Shown: positions 43,686-51,779 of the stretch, piece after piece
Layout of the letters: every line of letters starts with the position of its first letter
How positions within the stretch are numbered: position 1 is the stretch's first letter
Source of the DNA: CAVTND01 sp963735955
Lineage (GTDB): Bacteria; Pseudomonadota; Gammaproteobacteria; Burkholderiales; Burkholderiaceae_F
Assembly (NCBI GenBank): GCA_963735955.1
Contig: CAVTND010000011.1
Location: forward strand, 1 to 64,000
Direction of reading: 5' to 3'
Length of the DNA stretch: 64,000 nt
The notes under the pieces: model-generated
What the model saw: the letters and a program-made list of their open reading frames with translations, nothing else
The model's database searches: none
Told to the model about the DNA's origin: nothing
Made by a program: the position numbers and the translations under genes

Positions 43686-44786
43686 ATGACAAGGCTGAGG
43701 ATCACGAAGACTGATCTGGACCGATCAGTCGCAATGGGAGTCATTAGCGATCAGCAGGCAGCTGATCTGTGGTCTGTCTGGAGCGAGCGGCATGCCGCAG
43801 TCGCCGACGTGGCGCCACGCTTTTCGATCACACACATCCTCTACTACCTCGGAGGAATGATCGCCATCGGGGCGATGTCCCTCTTCATGAACCTCGGATG
43901 GGAACGCTTTGGGCCATGGGCTCTTTTCGGCATTGCGGTCGCCTACGGCGTCGGCTGCATCGCGGCCTCGCATTCCCTGGCCGCGCGCCAACTCATGCTT
44001 CCCGCCGGCATTCTGGCCACGCTGGCGATCGTCCTGGTCCCGTTGGCGACCTGGGCGCTGCAGTCGGCGTTGGGCTGGTGGCCGCCGGGAGGCGCCGGTG
44101 AGCATTTCCGGGCCTATCACACTCATATCGACTGGCGCTGGATCACGCTCGAGTTTGTGACGCTGATCGCCGCGGTCATCGGACTTTGGCGGCTGCGCTA
44201 TCCGTTCATGGTCATGCCGCTCGCCGTCACGCTCTGGTACATGAGCATGGACCTGGCCCGCGTGATCGTGTTCTCCGACCGACCCGGCTGGAACGAGTGG
44301 CAGTACTACCGGGATTTTTCGCTTGTCTTCGGGCTTGGCATGCTCGCCGTCGCGATCTGGGTGGATTTCCGAGCTCGGCAGTCTTTCGCCGAAGGACGCG
44401 ACTTCGCATTCTGGCTCTACCTCTTCGGCACGCTGGCGTTCTGGAGTGGGCTGACAATGCAGCAATCCAACTCGGAAGTCGGCAAGTTCATTTACATGCT
44501 GATCAACCTGGGGCTGGTCGTGCTTGGCGCCGTGCTTGGGCGGCGCGTCTTCGCGGTCTTTGGTGGATTCGGCATCGCCTTCTACCTGGGACACCTCTCC
44601 TACAGGGTGTTCAAAGACAGCTTGTTGTTCCCGTTCGCCCTTACCCTATTGGGGCTGCTGATCGTGGCCGCGGGTATCTGGTGGCAGCGGAACGAGGCCC
44701 GACTAAGCGCATGGCTGCGCAGTCGCCTGCCGGCGGGGTGGCGGGAGTTGCTGGAGTCGCGGCACGAATCACTCGGCGCAAGTTAG
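43686..44786 (+). CDS. Polytopic membrane protein, DUF2157-like
   Basis: ATG 43686 has a strong site (aaggaggcgtgac). A cytosolic head (MTRLRITKTDLDRSVAMGVISDQQAADLWSVW) resembles the DUF2157 N-terminal helix-pair. At least ten hydrophobic helices follow (ITHILYYLGGMIAIGAMSLFMNLGW, WALFGIAVAYGVGCIAAS and so on), ending in LTLLGLLIVAAGIWWQRNEARLSAWLRSRLPAGWRELL. No transporter signature is seen and function is unknown. It lies 158 bases after the SulP gene and 110 before the small lipoprotein. Confidence 0.7.
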   Translation: MTRLRITKTDLDRSVAMGVISDQQAADLWSVWSERHAAVADVAPRFSITHILYYLGGMIAIGAMSLFMNLGWERFGPWALFGIAVAYGVGCIAASHSLAARQLMLPAGILATLAIVLVPLATWALQSALGWWPPGGAGEHFRAYHTHIDWRWITLEFVTLIAAVIGLWRLRYPFMVMPLAVTLWYMSMDLARVIVFSDRPGWNEWQYYRDFSLVFGLGMLAVAIWVDFRARQSFAEGRDFAFWLYLFGTLAFWSGLTMQQSNSEVGKFIYMLINLGLVVLGAVLGRRVFAVFGGFGIAFYLGHLSYRVFKDSLLFPFALTLLGLLIVAAGIWWQRNEARLSAWLRSRLPAGWRELLESRHESLGAS

Positions 44787-44896
44787 CTGCCGGCCGATCG
44801 CCGACACCACCTACAGAGATTGATTCGACGCATTTCGCTTGCGCCGCGTGCCGAGCGAGGGATCTGGACGGGAACGCGATCCGACGGGATGAAGAG

Positions 44897-45187
44897 ATGA
44901 TGTCGCGAATGACTGCAATCTGGGTTGTGCTTGCCGCGGCGTGCACAACCGCATGTACAACGTCAAGGGACCTGCGTGATTGCGCGGATGCCAATGAACG
45001 ATTGGCCACCGAGTGGCGACGGAACGACAACCCCGATCTCGACGCGTACTTCTCCAGGCGTGCGGCTGCGCTAAGGAAACAGGCCGACGCGATTCCAGCG
45101 GCCGAGGACGCATTGAACAGCCTCGCGCAGGGACTTTTCGACGCGCTGATTGGCGACTCACCGAAGCCCGGACAGCGGAAACCTTAG
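44897..45187 (+). CDS. Small lipoprotein
   Basis: ATG 44897 (or the second Met at 44900) starts MMSRMTAIWVVLAAACTTACTTS. The hydrophobic stretch followed by TTAC is a lipobox, so the mature 77-residue polypeptide starts at Cys and would be lipid-anchored. The mature part is helical and polar: LRDCADANERLATEWRRNDNPDLDAYFSRRAAALRKQADAIPAAEDAL. No family known to me. A site (gatgaagag) is present. Confidence 0.6.
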   Translation: MMSRMTAIWVVLAAACTTACTTSRDLRDCADANERLATEWRRNDNPDLDAYFSRRAAALRKQADAIPAAEDALNSLAQGLFDALIGDSPKPGQRKP

Positions 45188-45377
45188 CTCGAAGGGTTTG
45201 GGGGCGAGCTGGTCGGAGTAGAAGATGGGGCGCGGTGGTGGCAAGAACCGAAAAGGCTATTGGTTGCTCGAGTTGCGGCGTAGCCTTCCAAGGCTCAGGT
45301 GAGCCGACAGGAACGGGATGCTGCCAGGCGCCTGTGCAAACCACGTCGGCCCTCGTCGACAGATTCCGGAGAGTCTT

Positions 45378-45656
45378 ATGAAATTCATCGTTAGCTGGAC
45401 CGTGCCGCAGGGCACATTCAAGGCCGCCGTCGCGCGCTTTCTCGAAACCGGGGGCGCGCCGCCCAAGGGCGTGGAGATGCTCGGGCGCTGGCACGGCATG
45501 ACCGGCGGCCACGGTGTTGCTATCGCCGAGACAACCGATGCGAAAGCCCTGTACCTCTGGCAGGCTCAGTGGTCCGATCTGATCCCAATGTCGGTCACGC
45601 CCTGTCTTGACGACGCAGAGGCCGGCCCCGTGCTGGCGTCGCTGGGCAAGCGCTGA
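45378..45656 (+). CDS. DUF3303-like small protein
   Basis: ATG 45378 follows ccggagagtctt. The 92-residue protein MKFIVSWTVPQGTFKAAVARFLETGGAPPKGVEMLGRWHGMTGGHGVAIAETTDAKALYLWQAQWSDLIPMSVTPCLDDAEA has the DUF3303 pattern (KF-SW-P, GRWHG, G-a-IAE, W-DLI). It is a ferredoxin-like, dimeric alpha-beta barrel type of fold, cytosolic, of unknown function. The upstream 190 bases (45188-45377) hold no gene. Confidence 0.8.
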   Translation: MKFIVSWTVPQGTFKAAVARFLETGGAPPKGVEMLGRWHGMTGGHGVAIAETTDAKALYLWQAQWSDLIPMSVTPCLDDAEAGPVLASLGKR

Positions 45657-45776
45657 GTGTCGATTGTTGTATCGCCCGATCCGGCGCTCGAACTGATTGC
45701 CTTCGGCGGCCGACCAGTGCGCCGTAGCGTTGACCGTCGCACTGCTCCGCCAGTATCGCGTTGTTTTCATGTATGC

Positions 45777-45806
45777 TACCATCCATACAGATGGTATGCA
45801 GATGGT
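45777..45806. promoter_or_regulatory. Operator-like inverted and direct repeats before the RHH regulator
   Basis: taccatc-cataca-gatggta is a 7-bp inverted repeat, and gatggt occurs again at 45801-45806, giving two direct sites 11 bases apart. They lie directly upstream of the start at 45813, the typical arrangement for ribbon-helix-helix autoregulation. Confidence 0.6.
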
Positions 45807-45812
45807 GAGTGG

Positions 45813-46235
45813 ATGGCGAAAACTCAGTCAATTGAGGTCCGCCGCAAGGAGGCGGAGTCGGAAAAGATCACCATCAACCTCGGCTACGTCGATCTTGGAC
45901 ACGTCGATCTGCTGGTGCAGGAGGGGTTTTATTCCAACCGTACGGACTTCATTCGTACGGCGATCCGAAATCAGCTGAGCAGCCACGGCGACGTCCTGAA
46001 GCAGACCGTCGCGCGACGTTCCATGGTTCTGGGCTTGCAGCGTTACACGCGCGAGGATCTGGAACGCGTGCGGAAGGCGGGAGAGCAGCTGGACATTCAG
46101 GTGCTGGGTCTCGCGTCGATTGACGATGACGTGCCAGCAAGACTCGCGGTGCAGACCATCGCGTCCATCTCGGTGCTTGGTGCCCTGCGCGCCAGTGCCG
46201 CAGTGCGAGCGGCGCTGGCAGACCGCATCCGCTGA
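45813..46235 (+). CDS. CopG-type ribbon-helix-helix regulator next to PHB depolymerase
   Basis: ATG 45813 (after gatggtgagtgg) opens MAKTQSIEVRRKEAESEKITINLGYVDLGHVDLLVQEGFYSNRTDFIRTAIRNQLSSHG. The strand ITINLGYVDL followed by two helices and YSNRTDFIRTAI is a ribbon-helix-helix DNA-binding domain. The C-terminal half (VLKQTVARRSMVLGLQRYTREDLERVRKAGEQLDIQVLGLASI) is a conserved extension found with PHB-depolymerase operons. The gene ends 34 bases before the depolymerase start, so the pair is co-transcribed; repeats upstream suggest autoregulation. Confidence 0.85.
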   Translation: MAKTQSIEVRRKEAESEKITINLGYVDLGHVDLLVQEGFYSNRTDFIRTAIRNQLSSHGDVLKQTVARRSMVLGLQRYTREDLERVRKAGEQLDIQVLGLASIDDDVPARLAVQTIASISVLGALRASAAVRAALADRIR

Positions 46236-46269
46236 CAGCGGCAGGAGCTCAATTCTCGAAAGGACAGGA

Positions 46270-47475
46270 ATGGACAAGGGAATCTTGGCTGGCATCACGC
46301 AGGCGACGGCGCTGACACGGGCCGGCCGTCTTGCGGAAGCCACCGCACTGATCCAACGGACCCTGGCAGGTGGCTCGACTGGCCCCGCGCCACTCAAGGA
46401 GACATCTGCGGGCAGCGATCCCGCGACCGACATCGTCATTGAAGGCGAATGTTCGGAAGTGATCGCTCCGACACACAGCGAGCAGACCGAGCGCTCAGTC
46501 GGACCGGCGAGTGCCGTGGCGATGCGACTTGCCCCTGAAGATGCAATTCGCAAAGAGCGTCGGGGCCCAGTCGACGGTCACCCGTGCGCCGCAGCAGCGG
46601 CCGATACACGACAGCCCGGCGAGTGGATCGCAGGCGTCTACGCGAACTCGGCCGGCGAACGCTCCTACAAGCTCTACGTCCCGTCGAGCTACACCGGACA
46701 GCCACTCCCGCTGATTGTCATGCTGCACGGCTGCAACCAGACACCGGACGACTTTGCGGCCGGCACGCAGATGAACGCACTGGGCGAAGAGCAGAGCTGC
46801 TTCGTTCTGTACCCGGCACAGTCCAGCACTGCCAATCGTTCGCGGTGCTGGAACTGGTTCAGGCGGGAGGATCAGGTTCGGGACCGCGGCGAACCGTCGA
46901 TCATCGCCGGCATGACGCGGGAGATTCTCAACCGCTACGGAATCGATGCGCGCAAGGTGTATGTGGCCGGCCTGTCGGCCGGAGGCGCGATGGCAGCCGT
47001 CATGGGCGTGACGTACCCGGACCTCTACGCGGCTGTCGGCATCCACTCCGGCCTCGCATTCGGAAGCGCGCACGATCTGCCCTCAGGTCTCGCGGCGATG
47101 AAGGGAATGCCTGCGTCGATCGGACGCTCGTCGGGGGCAGCGGAGGCATCACACTCGATTCCGACCATCGTGTTTCACGGTGACCACGACAAGACGGTGC
47201 ACCCTCGCAACGGCACTGATGTAATCGCCCGGTCGGCGCATCGAGAGGGCGGTCACGGCGGACAGGTTCGGACCGAACGTGGCCAGGCGCCGGATGGTCA
47301 TTCCTATACGCGGACGGTTCACCGAGACGCCGCCGGGCGAGTGGTGCTCGAGCACTGGCTCGTCCATGGTGGCGGCCACGCGTGGTTTGGCGGCAACCGT
47401 GCAGGCTCTTATAGCGACCCGCGGGGACCGAGCGCGGCCGCCGAGATGATTCGCTTTTTCCTGCAAACTTCATGA
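46270..47475 (+). CDS. Short-chain-length polyhydroxybutyrate depolymerase, type 1 catalytic domain
   Basis: ATG 46270 (aaaggacagga upstream) opens MDKGILAGITQATALTRAGRLAEATALIQRTLAG, the conserved N-helix of this subgroup. The catalytic domain starts at SYKLYVPSSYTGQPLPLIVMLHGCNQTPDDFAAGTQMNALGEEQSCFVLYPAQ. VYVAGLSAGGAMAAVMGVTYPDLYAAVGIHSGL carries the lipase-box Ser, IPTIVFHGDHDKTVHPRNG the Asp, and HWLVHGGGHAWFGG the His. There is no obvious secretion signal, so it may act on intracellular PHB granules or be a related esterase. The length of 401 residues is usual. It is in an operon with the RHH regulator. Confidence 0.88.
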   Translation: MDKGILAGITQATALTRAGRLAEATALIQRTLAGGSTGPAPLKETSAGSDPATDIVIEGECSEVIAPTHSEQTERSVGPASAVAMRLAPEDAIRKERRGPVDGHPCAAAAADTRQPGEWIAGVYANSAGERSYKLYVPSSYTGQPLPLIVMLHGCNQTPDDFAAGTQMNALGEEQSCFVLYPAQSSTANRSRCWNWFRREDQVRDRGEPSIIAGMTREILNRYGIDARKVYVAGLSAGGAMAAVMGVTYPDLYAAVGIHSGLAFGSAHDLPSGLAAMKGMPASIGRSSGAAEASHSIPTIVFHGDHDKTVHPRNGTDVIARSAHREGGHGGQVRTERGQAPDGHSYTRTVHRDAAGRVVLEHWLVHGGGHAWFGGNRAGSYSDPRGPSAAAEMIRFFLQTS

Positions 47476-47496
47476 GCGCGAGCGGGGCGCGCCACC

Positions 47497-48889
47497 CTAT
47501 CCCTTGATCTGAACGGACTTGACGTTCACGAACTCGCGAATGCCAAAGCCCGCGCACTCCCGGCCGAACCCGGAGTGCTTGACCCCGCCAAAGGGCATCC
47601 GCGGGTCCGAGCGCACATTGTCGTTGACGAAGCTCATTCCAGCGTCGAGGTCTTCAGCGGCAATGCGCTCGCCCCGTGCCGAGTCGCCGGTCAGTACGCC
47701 AGAACCGAGACCAAATTCACTGGCGTTCGCAATCGCTATGGCGTCCCGTTCGTCCGCAGCTTCAATGATGGCCGCGACCGGCCCAAACACCTCGTCGTCG
47801 TGCGCCGGCTGCCCGGCAGCCACGCCGGTGAGCACGGTTGGCGGGTACCAGGCACCTGGTTTGTCGGGAACCACGCCTCCAAGAAGCAGTCTTGCACCAC
47901 CTCGAACACTTGCTTCGACCTGCGCATGAATCTGGTCGCGCGCTTGCACGCTTTGCATGGGACCGAGCTTCGTGCGTGGCCTGACGCGGATCGCCCATCT
48001 CAAACGTTCGCATCGACTTGACGAGCGCGTCCTCGAACTCGGTCCGCACTTGTCGGACCACGATGAAACGCTTGCCGGCAATGCAACTCTGGCCGCCATT
48101 GACCATGCGCGCGGTGGCGCACACCTTGGCCGCGGCTACTATGTCGGCGTCTTCGAGGATGAGGTAGGCGTCCGAGCCGCCGAGCTCGAGTACGCACTTC
48201 TTGAGTAATCCACCTGCGCGGGCAGCGACGTCACGACCGGCTGTCACGCTTCCCGTCAGCGTGACGGCGGAAATGTTGGCATCTTCAATGAGAGTCCTGA
48301 CAGCACTGCCCGGAATCAGGACTGTGCGGAACAGGTTCTCAGGGAATCCCGCCTCCCGAAAAACAGACTCGATCGCCAGCGCACAGCCTGGCACATTGCT
48401 GGCATGTTTGAGGACGCCGCCATTGCCGGCCATCAGCGCTGGCGCGGCGAAGCGAAAGACCTGCCAAAAGGGAAAGTTCCAGGGCATCACCGCCAAAACA
48501 ACGCCCAGCGGATTGAACGTTACGAAGGCCTTGGCGCCCTGTATATCGGCGCTCTCCCGACCCAGGTAGCCGGCCGCATGCGATGCAAAATGCTCACATG
48601 CCGTGGCGCACTTCTCAACCTCGCCTAAGCCGTCGGTCACGGTCTTGCCCATCTCGTCCGTCATGAGAGCAGCAAACTCGGTGCGCCGCCGCCTCAAGAC
48701 TGCCGCAGCGCCTTGCATCAGGCGAGCGCGTTCGGCCATTTCGCTACTGCGCCATCGCCGCTGAGCATCTGCCACCGACTTGACGATGAGCAAAGCTTCT
48801 TGCGCGCTGTGCCCGGTGTAGGACTTCCCATGTTCAAGGGTCGCCGGATTCGTCGTCGCAAAGACCGGTCGTGTGCTCGCATCGCTCAT
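47497..48889 (-). CDS. NAD(P)-dependent aldehyde dehydrogenase, succinate-semialdehyde type (one frameshift)
   Basis: VFATTNPATLEHGKSYTGHS opens the protein. PLGVVLAVMPWNFPFWQVFRFAAPALMAGN gives the cofactor-site WNFP motif, TLTGSVTAGRDVAARAG the nucleotide loop, VLELGGSDAYLILEDADI the catalytic Glu, and MVNGGQSCIAGKRFIVV the catalytic Cys. One indel near 48000 (after TFEMGDP) leads to TKLGPMQSVQARDQIHAQVE, DDEVFGPVAAII, AGMSFVNDNVRSDPRMPFGGVKHSGFGRE to KSVQIKG. This is the GabD/SSADH-like group, about 460 residues. It would oxidise an aldehyde such as succinate semialdehyde to the acid. It converges on the depolymerase gene. Confidence 0.9.
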
Positions 48890-49067
48890 TTTCGTAGCTC
48901 CTTAGACTTGAACTCGCGCCGGCAAGATAGCCGACTTCGTACACCGGTAGGGATTGCTTGTCGGTGCCGCAATGTACGTCGCCGGCTGCACCGGGCACCC
49001 CGGGCAAGTCCCAACGCACTGAAAGCCGACACTCAGTTGGCTCCTCGAAGGCACTTCACGGACTGCC

Positions 49068-49610
49068 ATGGTCATCTTGAATACAGAGCGACTGACGCTG
49101 CGGCACTTGGAGCCCGGTGACCCTTCGTCGCTTTTCGAGCTCTATCGGGATCCTGAAGTCCGAAAGTACTTTCCCGATGGGACGCGAACACTTGCTGAGA
49201 CCAGGGAAGAACTTGAATGGTTCTTGCACGGCCACCCGAAACGACCCGAACTGGGCCTATGGGCCACGATCGAGCGAAGCACGGGGGAGTTTCTTGGCCG
49301 CTGCGGCCTCCTTCCCTGGAACATCGGTGGTGTGCCGGAAGTTGAACTGGCGTTCCTCATCAACAAGAACCGCTGGGGCCAGGGCTTCGCCACCGAGGCA
49401 GCGCAAGGCATCATTCGTTACGCGCACGGCACGCTGAAACTCGACCGACTTGTCTGTCTCATCATGCCCGGCAACCGATCGTCTGAAAGAGTTGCGACAA
49501 AGGTCGGCATGACCTTTGAGCGCGAATACACGGACAAGTTTGGTCTGTGCCACATCTATGCTCGACCTTTGAGCGGAACTAGCGAAGCACTATCAAAAGC
49601 GACCCGGTGA
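49068..49610 (+). CDS. GNAT acetyltransferase, RimJ/RimL-like
   Basis: MVILNTERLTLRHLEPGDPSSLFELYRDPEVRKYF is the RimJ/RimL start. LWATIERSTGEFLGRCGLLPWNIGGVPEVELAFLINKNRWGQGFATEAAQGIIRYA contains the acetyl-CoA pyrophosphate loop (R-x-x-G-x-A type, RWGQGFA), and RLVCLIMPGNRSSERVATKVGMTFEREY the last helix and strand. It probably acetylates a protein N-terminus or a small amine. The last 30 bases overlap, tail to tail, the membrane-protein gene on the other strand. Confidence 0.88.
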   Translation: MVILNTERLTLRHLEPGDPSSLFELYRDPEVRKYFPDGTRTLAETREELEWFLHGHPKRPELGLWATIERSTGEFLGRCGLLPWNIGGVPEVELAFLINKNRWGQGFATEAAQGIIRYAHGTLKLDRLVCLIMPGNRSSERVATKVGMTFEREYTDKFGLCHIYARPLSGTSEALSKATR

Positions 49611-50220
49611 CGGCCAAGGCCGCAGTCCAGGCTTGGCGGGGGCTCGTACCGTTCAATAGGCGAGGGTGTTTGGCGAGGCCGCGGCACACGCCGGTGGCGA
49701 TGACGCCGGTCGTGGCCAGCATCGCAGCCGTATGGACGCCGACAGCCGCCAGTGCCAGGACCAGCGAGCCCGAAGCGGTGATGTCGCGGGCTGGGTTGTC
49801 GGCAAGGCACAGCGACGCGAGCGCCGGTACCAACATAAGCCCGGCTCCGTGCGCGGTGGCCATTAAGAAAGACCACAGCGCGATGCCCGCGTGGCAGGCT
49901 TTCGTGCCGATGATGGGCGTGCGCTGCCCGGCGCCGCGCAGCAAGCGGTACGCCGCCACGCCGACGAGCAGCGCGCCGGCCAGGCCCTGGACCAGCGTGC
50001 GGTCCATCGACGGGCCCCGTGCAATGGCGCAAGCCACGACCGCGACCGACGCGGCGTGCCCGGTGGCGATGGGCAGCAGGGCACGCCGTGCCTGCGCCTC
50101 CTGCGTCCCCTTGCGCGCGCGCACGCCCCACGCGGCGGCGAACATCCAGCCGTTCGCCGGGTTCAATCCATGCAAGGCGCCGAGCCCGGCGATGGCCAGC
50201 CACGGCCACAGGCTTGCCAT
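49579..50220 (-). CDS. Integral membrane protein of the DUF899 cluster, His-containing
   Basis: Six or so helices fill the 213 residues: WPWLAIAGLGALHGLNPANGWMFAAAW, ALLPIATGHAASVAVVACAIA, QGLAGALLVGVAAYRLL, GIALWSFLMATAHGAGLMLVPALASLCLA, LVLALAAVGVHTAAMLATTGVIATG and AWTAALAVTGSLLIVLR. Conserved-looking His residues lie within the helices (ALHGLNP, GHAAS, AHGAG, VHTAA), a feature of NicO/HupE-like metal transporters, but the identity is not certain. It starts 30 bases after the DUF899 stop in the same direction. Start ATG 50220 chosen from the helix. Confidence 0.65.
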   Translation of the reverse strand: MASLWPWLAIAGLGALHGLNPANGWMFAAAWGVRARKGTQEAQARRALLPIATGHAASVAVVACAIARGPSMDRTLVQGLAGALLVGVAAYRLLRGAGQRTPIIGTKACHAGIALWSFLMATAHGAGLMLVPALASLCLADNPARDITASGSLVLALAAVGVHTAAMLATTGVIATGVCRGLAKHPRLLNGTSPRQAWTAALAVTGSLLIVLR

Positions 50221-50250
50221 GGCGAGAGCATCCGGGCGAAGCGAGCCGGC

Positions 50251-51034
50251 TCAGGCGTGCGCTTCGCAGCACGAACCGACTGCCGGCGCCGCCTTCGCAA
50301 CCGGGTGCCGGCTCGTAGCGGTCATGGTGGCGCACCCAAGCCATGCCCTCGCCCGGGTCTTCGTCGCGACCCTTGGGCGTGAGGTCGAGCAGGTTGTAGG
50401 TGCCCATCATCACCTCCACGCCGCGCCGGTAGGTGGAGTAGGTGTGGAAGATCTGGCCTGCGTCGTCCCTGTAGAAAACGCTGATGCCGGGCAGCTCGTC
50501 CCATTCGTAGGGCTGCGTGGCGTAGTTGTAGGTGACCTTGTTCTCGAGCTTTTCTTCCGGTGTGAAACTCACGCCGAAGTCGAAGTTGAAGTCGTTCGCA
50601 TTCGACGACACCCATTTGAACTGCCAGCCCATGCGTTGACGAAAGCGCTGGATCTCGGCCAGCGGCGCGCGCGAGATGGCCACGAACGTGGTGTCGCGGT
50701 GCGCCAGGTGCACGGTCATGCCGTCGGTGTGGTCGGCCATGAACGAGCAGCTCGGGCAGCCCTGCTCCCAGCCCGGGCCGAGCATGAAGTGCTGCACCAG
50801 CAGCTGGCGCCGGCCATCGAACAGCTCGGCCAGCGTACGCGGGCCCTCGGTGGTGTCGAAGACGTAGTTCTTCTCGATGCGCACCCACGGCAGCGCGCGG
50901 CGCTCGCGGGCGATCTGGTCGCGCAGGTGCGTCAGTTCCCTTTCGTGCGCCAGCAGCGTCTTGCGCTCGGCAAGCCATCGGTCAATGGACACGACGGGAT
51001 GGTTCACGGTGTTCACTTCGGTGACGGTATTCAT
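50251..51034 (-). CDS. DUF899 thioredoxin-like protein
   Basis: ATG 51034 follows caaggagcacacc. MNTVTEVNTVNHPVVSIDRWLAERKTLLAHERELTHLRDQIARERRALPWVRIEKNYVFDTTEGPRTLAELFDGRRQLLVQHFMLGPGWEQGCPSCSFMADH is the DUF899 signature with a C-x-x-C in a thioredoxin-like position (CPSC). It continues to FQFKWVSS-type and WDELPGISVFYRDDAGQIFHTYSTYRRGVEVMMGTYNLLDLTPKGRDED. The end is split by an indel near 50270: after HHDRYEPAPGCEGGAGS the other frame reads CCEAHA and stops at 50251. The protein is probably a cytosolic thiol-redox protein of unknown role. It overlaps nothing but follows the beta-propeller gene by 27 bases. Confidence 0.85.
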
Positions 51035-51060
51035 GGTGTGCTCCTTGACCTCTCTCAGGT

Positions 51061-51732
51061 TCATGCTGACTTCGGACGTCGCACGGCGCGGACCTTTCCG
51101 CTCGCTCCGCCGCCGCAATAGAAGAGGTCTGCCCCGTCGGACTCGATGCCGCTGACGCCGGTGCCGGGCGGCATCTCGAGCCGTTCGAGCACGGCGCCGC
51201 TCTCCGGATCGATGTGGCGGAGTTCGCTCTCGTCGCCTTCCCAGGTGCCGTGCCACAGCTCGCCGTCGACCCAGGTCACGCCGGTAACGAAACGGTTGGA
51301 CTCGATGGTGCGCAGGACGGCACCCGTCGCGGGATCGATCTGGTGGATCTTGCGATCGCGGTACTGCCCCACCCACAGGCTGCCCTCGGCCCAGGCGAGG
51401 CCCGAGTCGCCGCCGTGGCCGGGCGCCGGGATCGACGCCACGACGTCGCCGGTGGCGGGATCGATCTTGTCGATGCGCGCTTCGGCGATCTGGTAGAGGT
51501 GCTTGCCGTCGAAGGCGGTGCCGGCGTCGCCGGCGCGATCGAGCGTGCGCGCGAGCTGGCCGCTCGCGGGATCAAACGCGATCAGCCTGGCCCCTACGGC
51601 GGCCCAGACGCGCTGGCCGTCGTGACTGACGCCGTGGATGCGATCGGCGCCGTCGAAGGGGCCGTACTCACGCACGATCTCGGCCGCGCGCGCCGGTGGT
51701 TCTGCCTTCGTCTTGCCTGTCCTGACTTTCAT
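51061..51732 (-). CDS. Beta-propeller (PQQ/glutamine-cyclotransferase-like) protein
   Basis: The 223 residues contain at least four repeats of the form ADRIHGVSHDGQRVWAAVGARLIAFDPASGQL, DAGTAFDGKHLYQIAEARIDKIDPATGDV, GLAWAEGSLWVGQYRDRKIHQIDPATGAV and GVTWVDGELWHGTWEGDESELRHIDPESGAV. The IDP-sG-V blade ends are typical of Vgb/PQQ-type propellers and of proteins annotated as glutamine cyclotransferase. There is no signal peptide, so it is cytosolic. It is followed by DUF899 (27 bases) and preceded by the TPR regulator, and the three with the membrane protein form an operon-like unit. Confidence 0.85.
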   Translation of the reverse strand: MKVRTGKTKAEPPARAAEIVREYGPFDGADRIHGVSHDGQRVWAAVGARLIAFDPASGQLARTLDRAGDAGTAFDGKHLYQIAEARIDKIDPATGDVVASIPAPGHGGDSGLAWAEGSLWVGQYRDRKIHQIDPATGAVLRTIESNRFVTGVTWVDGELWHGTWEGDESELRHIDPESGAVLERLEMPPGTGVSGIESDGADLFYCGGGASGKVRAVRRPKSA

Positions 51733-51779
51733 TGCCGGGTTCCTTTCAGCGCGCTTTGATCGGCGCCACGGAACGCAAT

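Noticed and set aside
49607..51121. A 504-codon plus-strand frame
   Set aside because: It is antisense to DUF899 and the membrane protein, both of which have clear family similarity on the minus strand.
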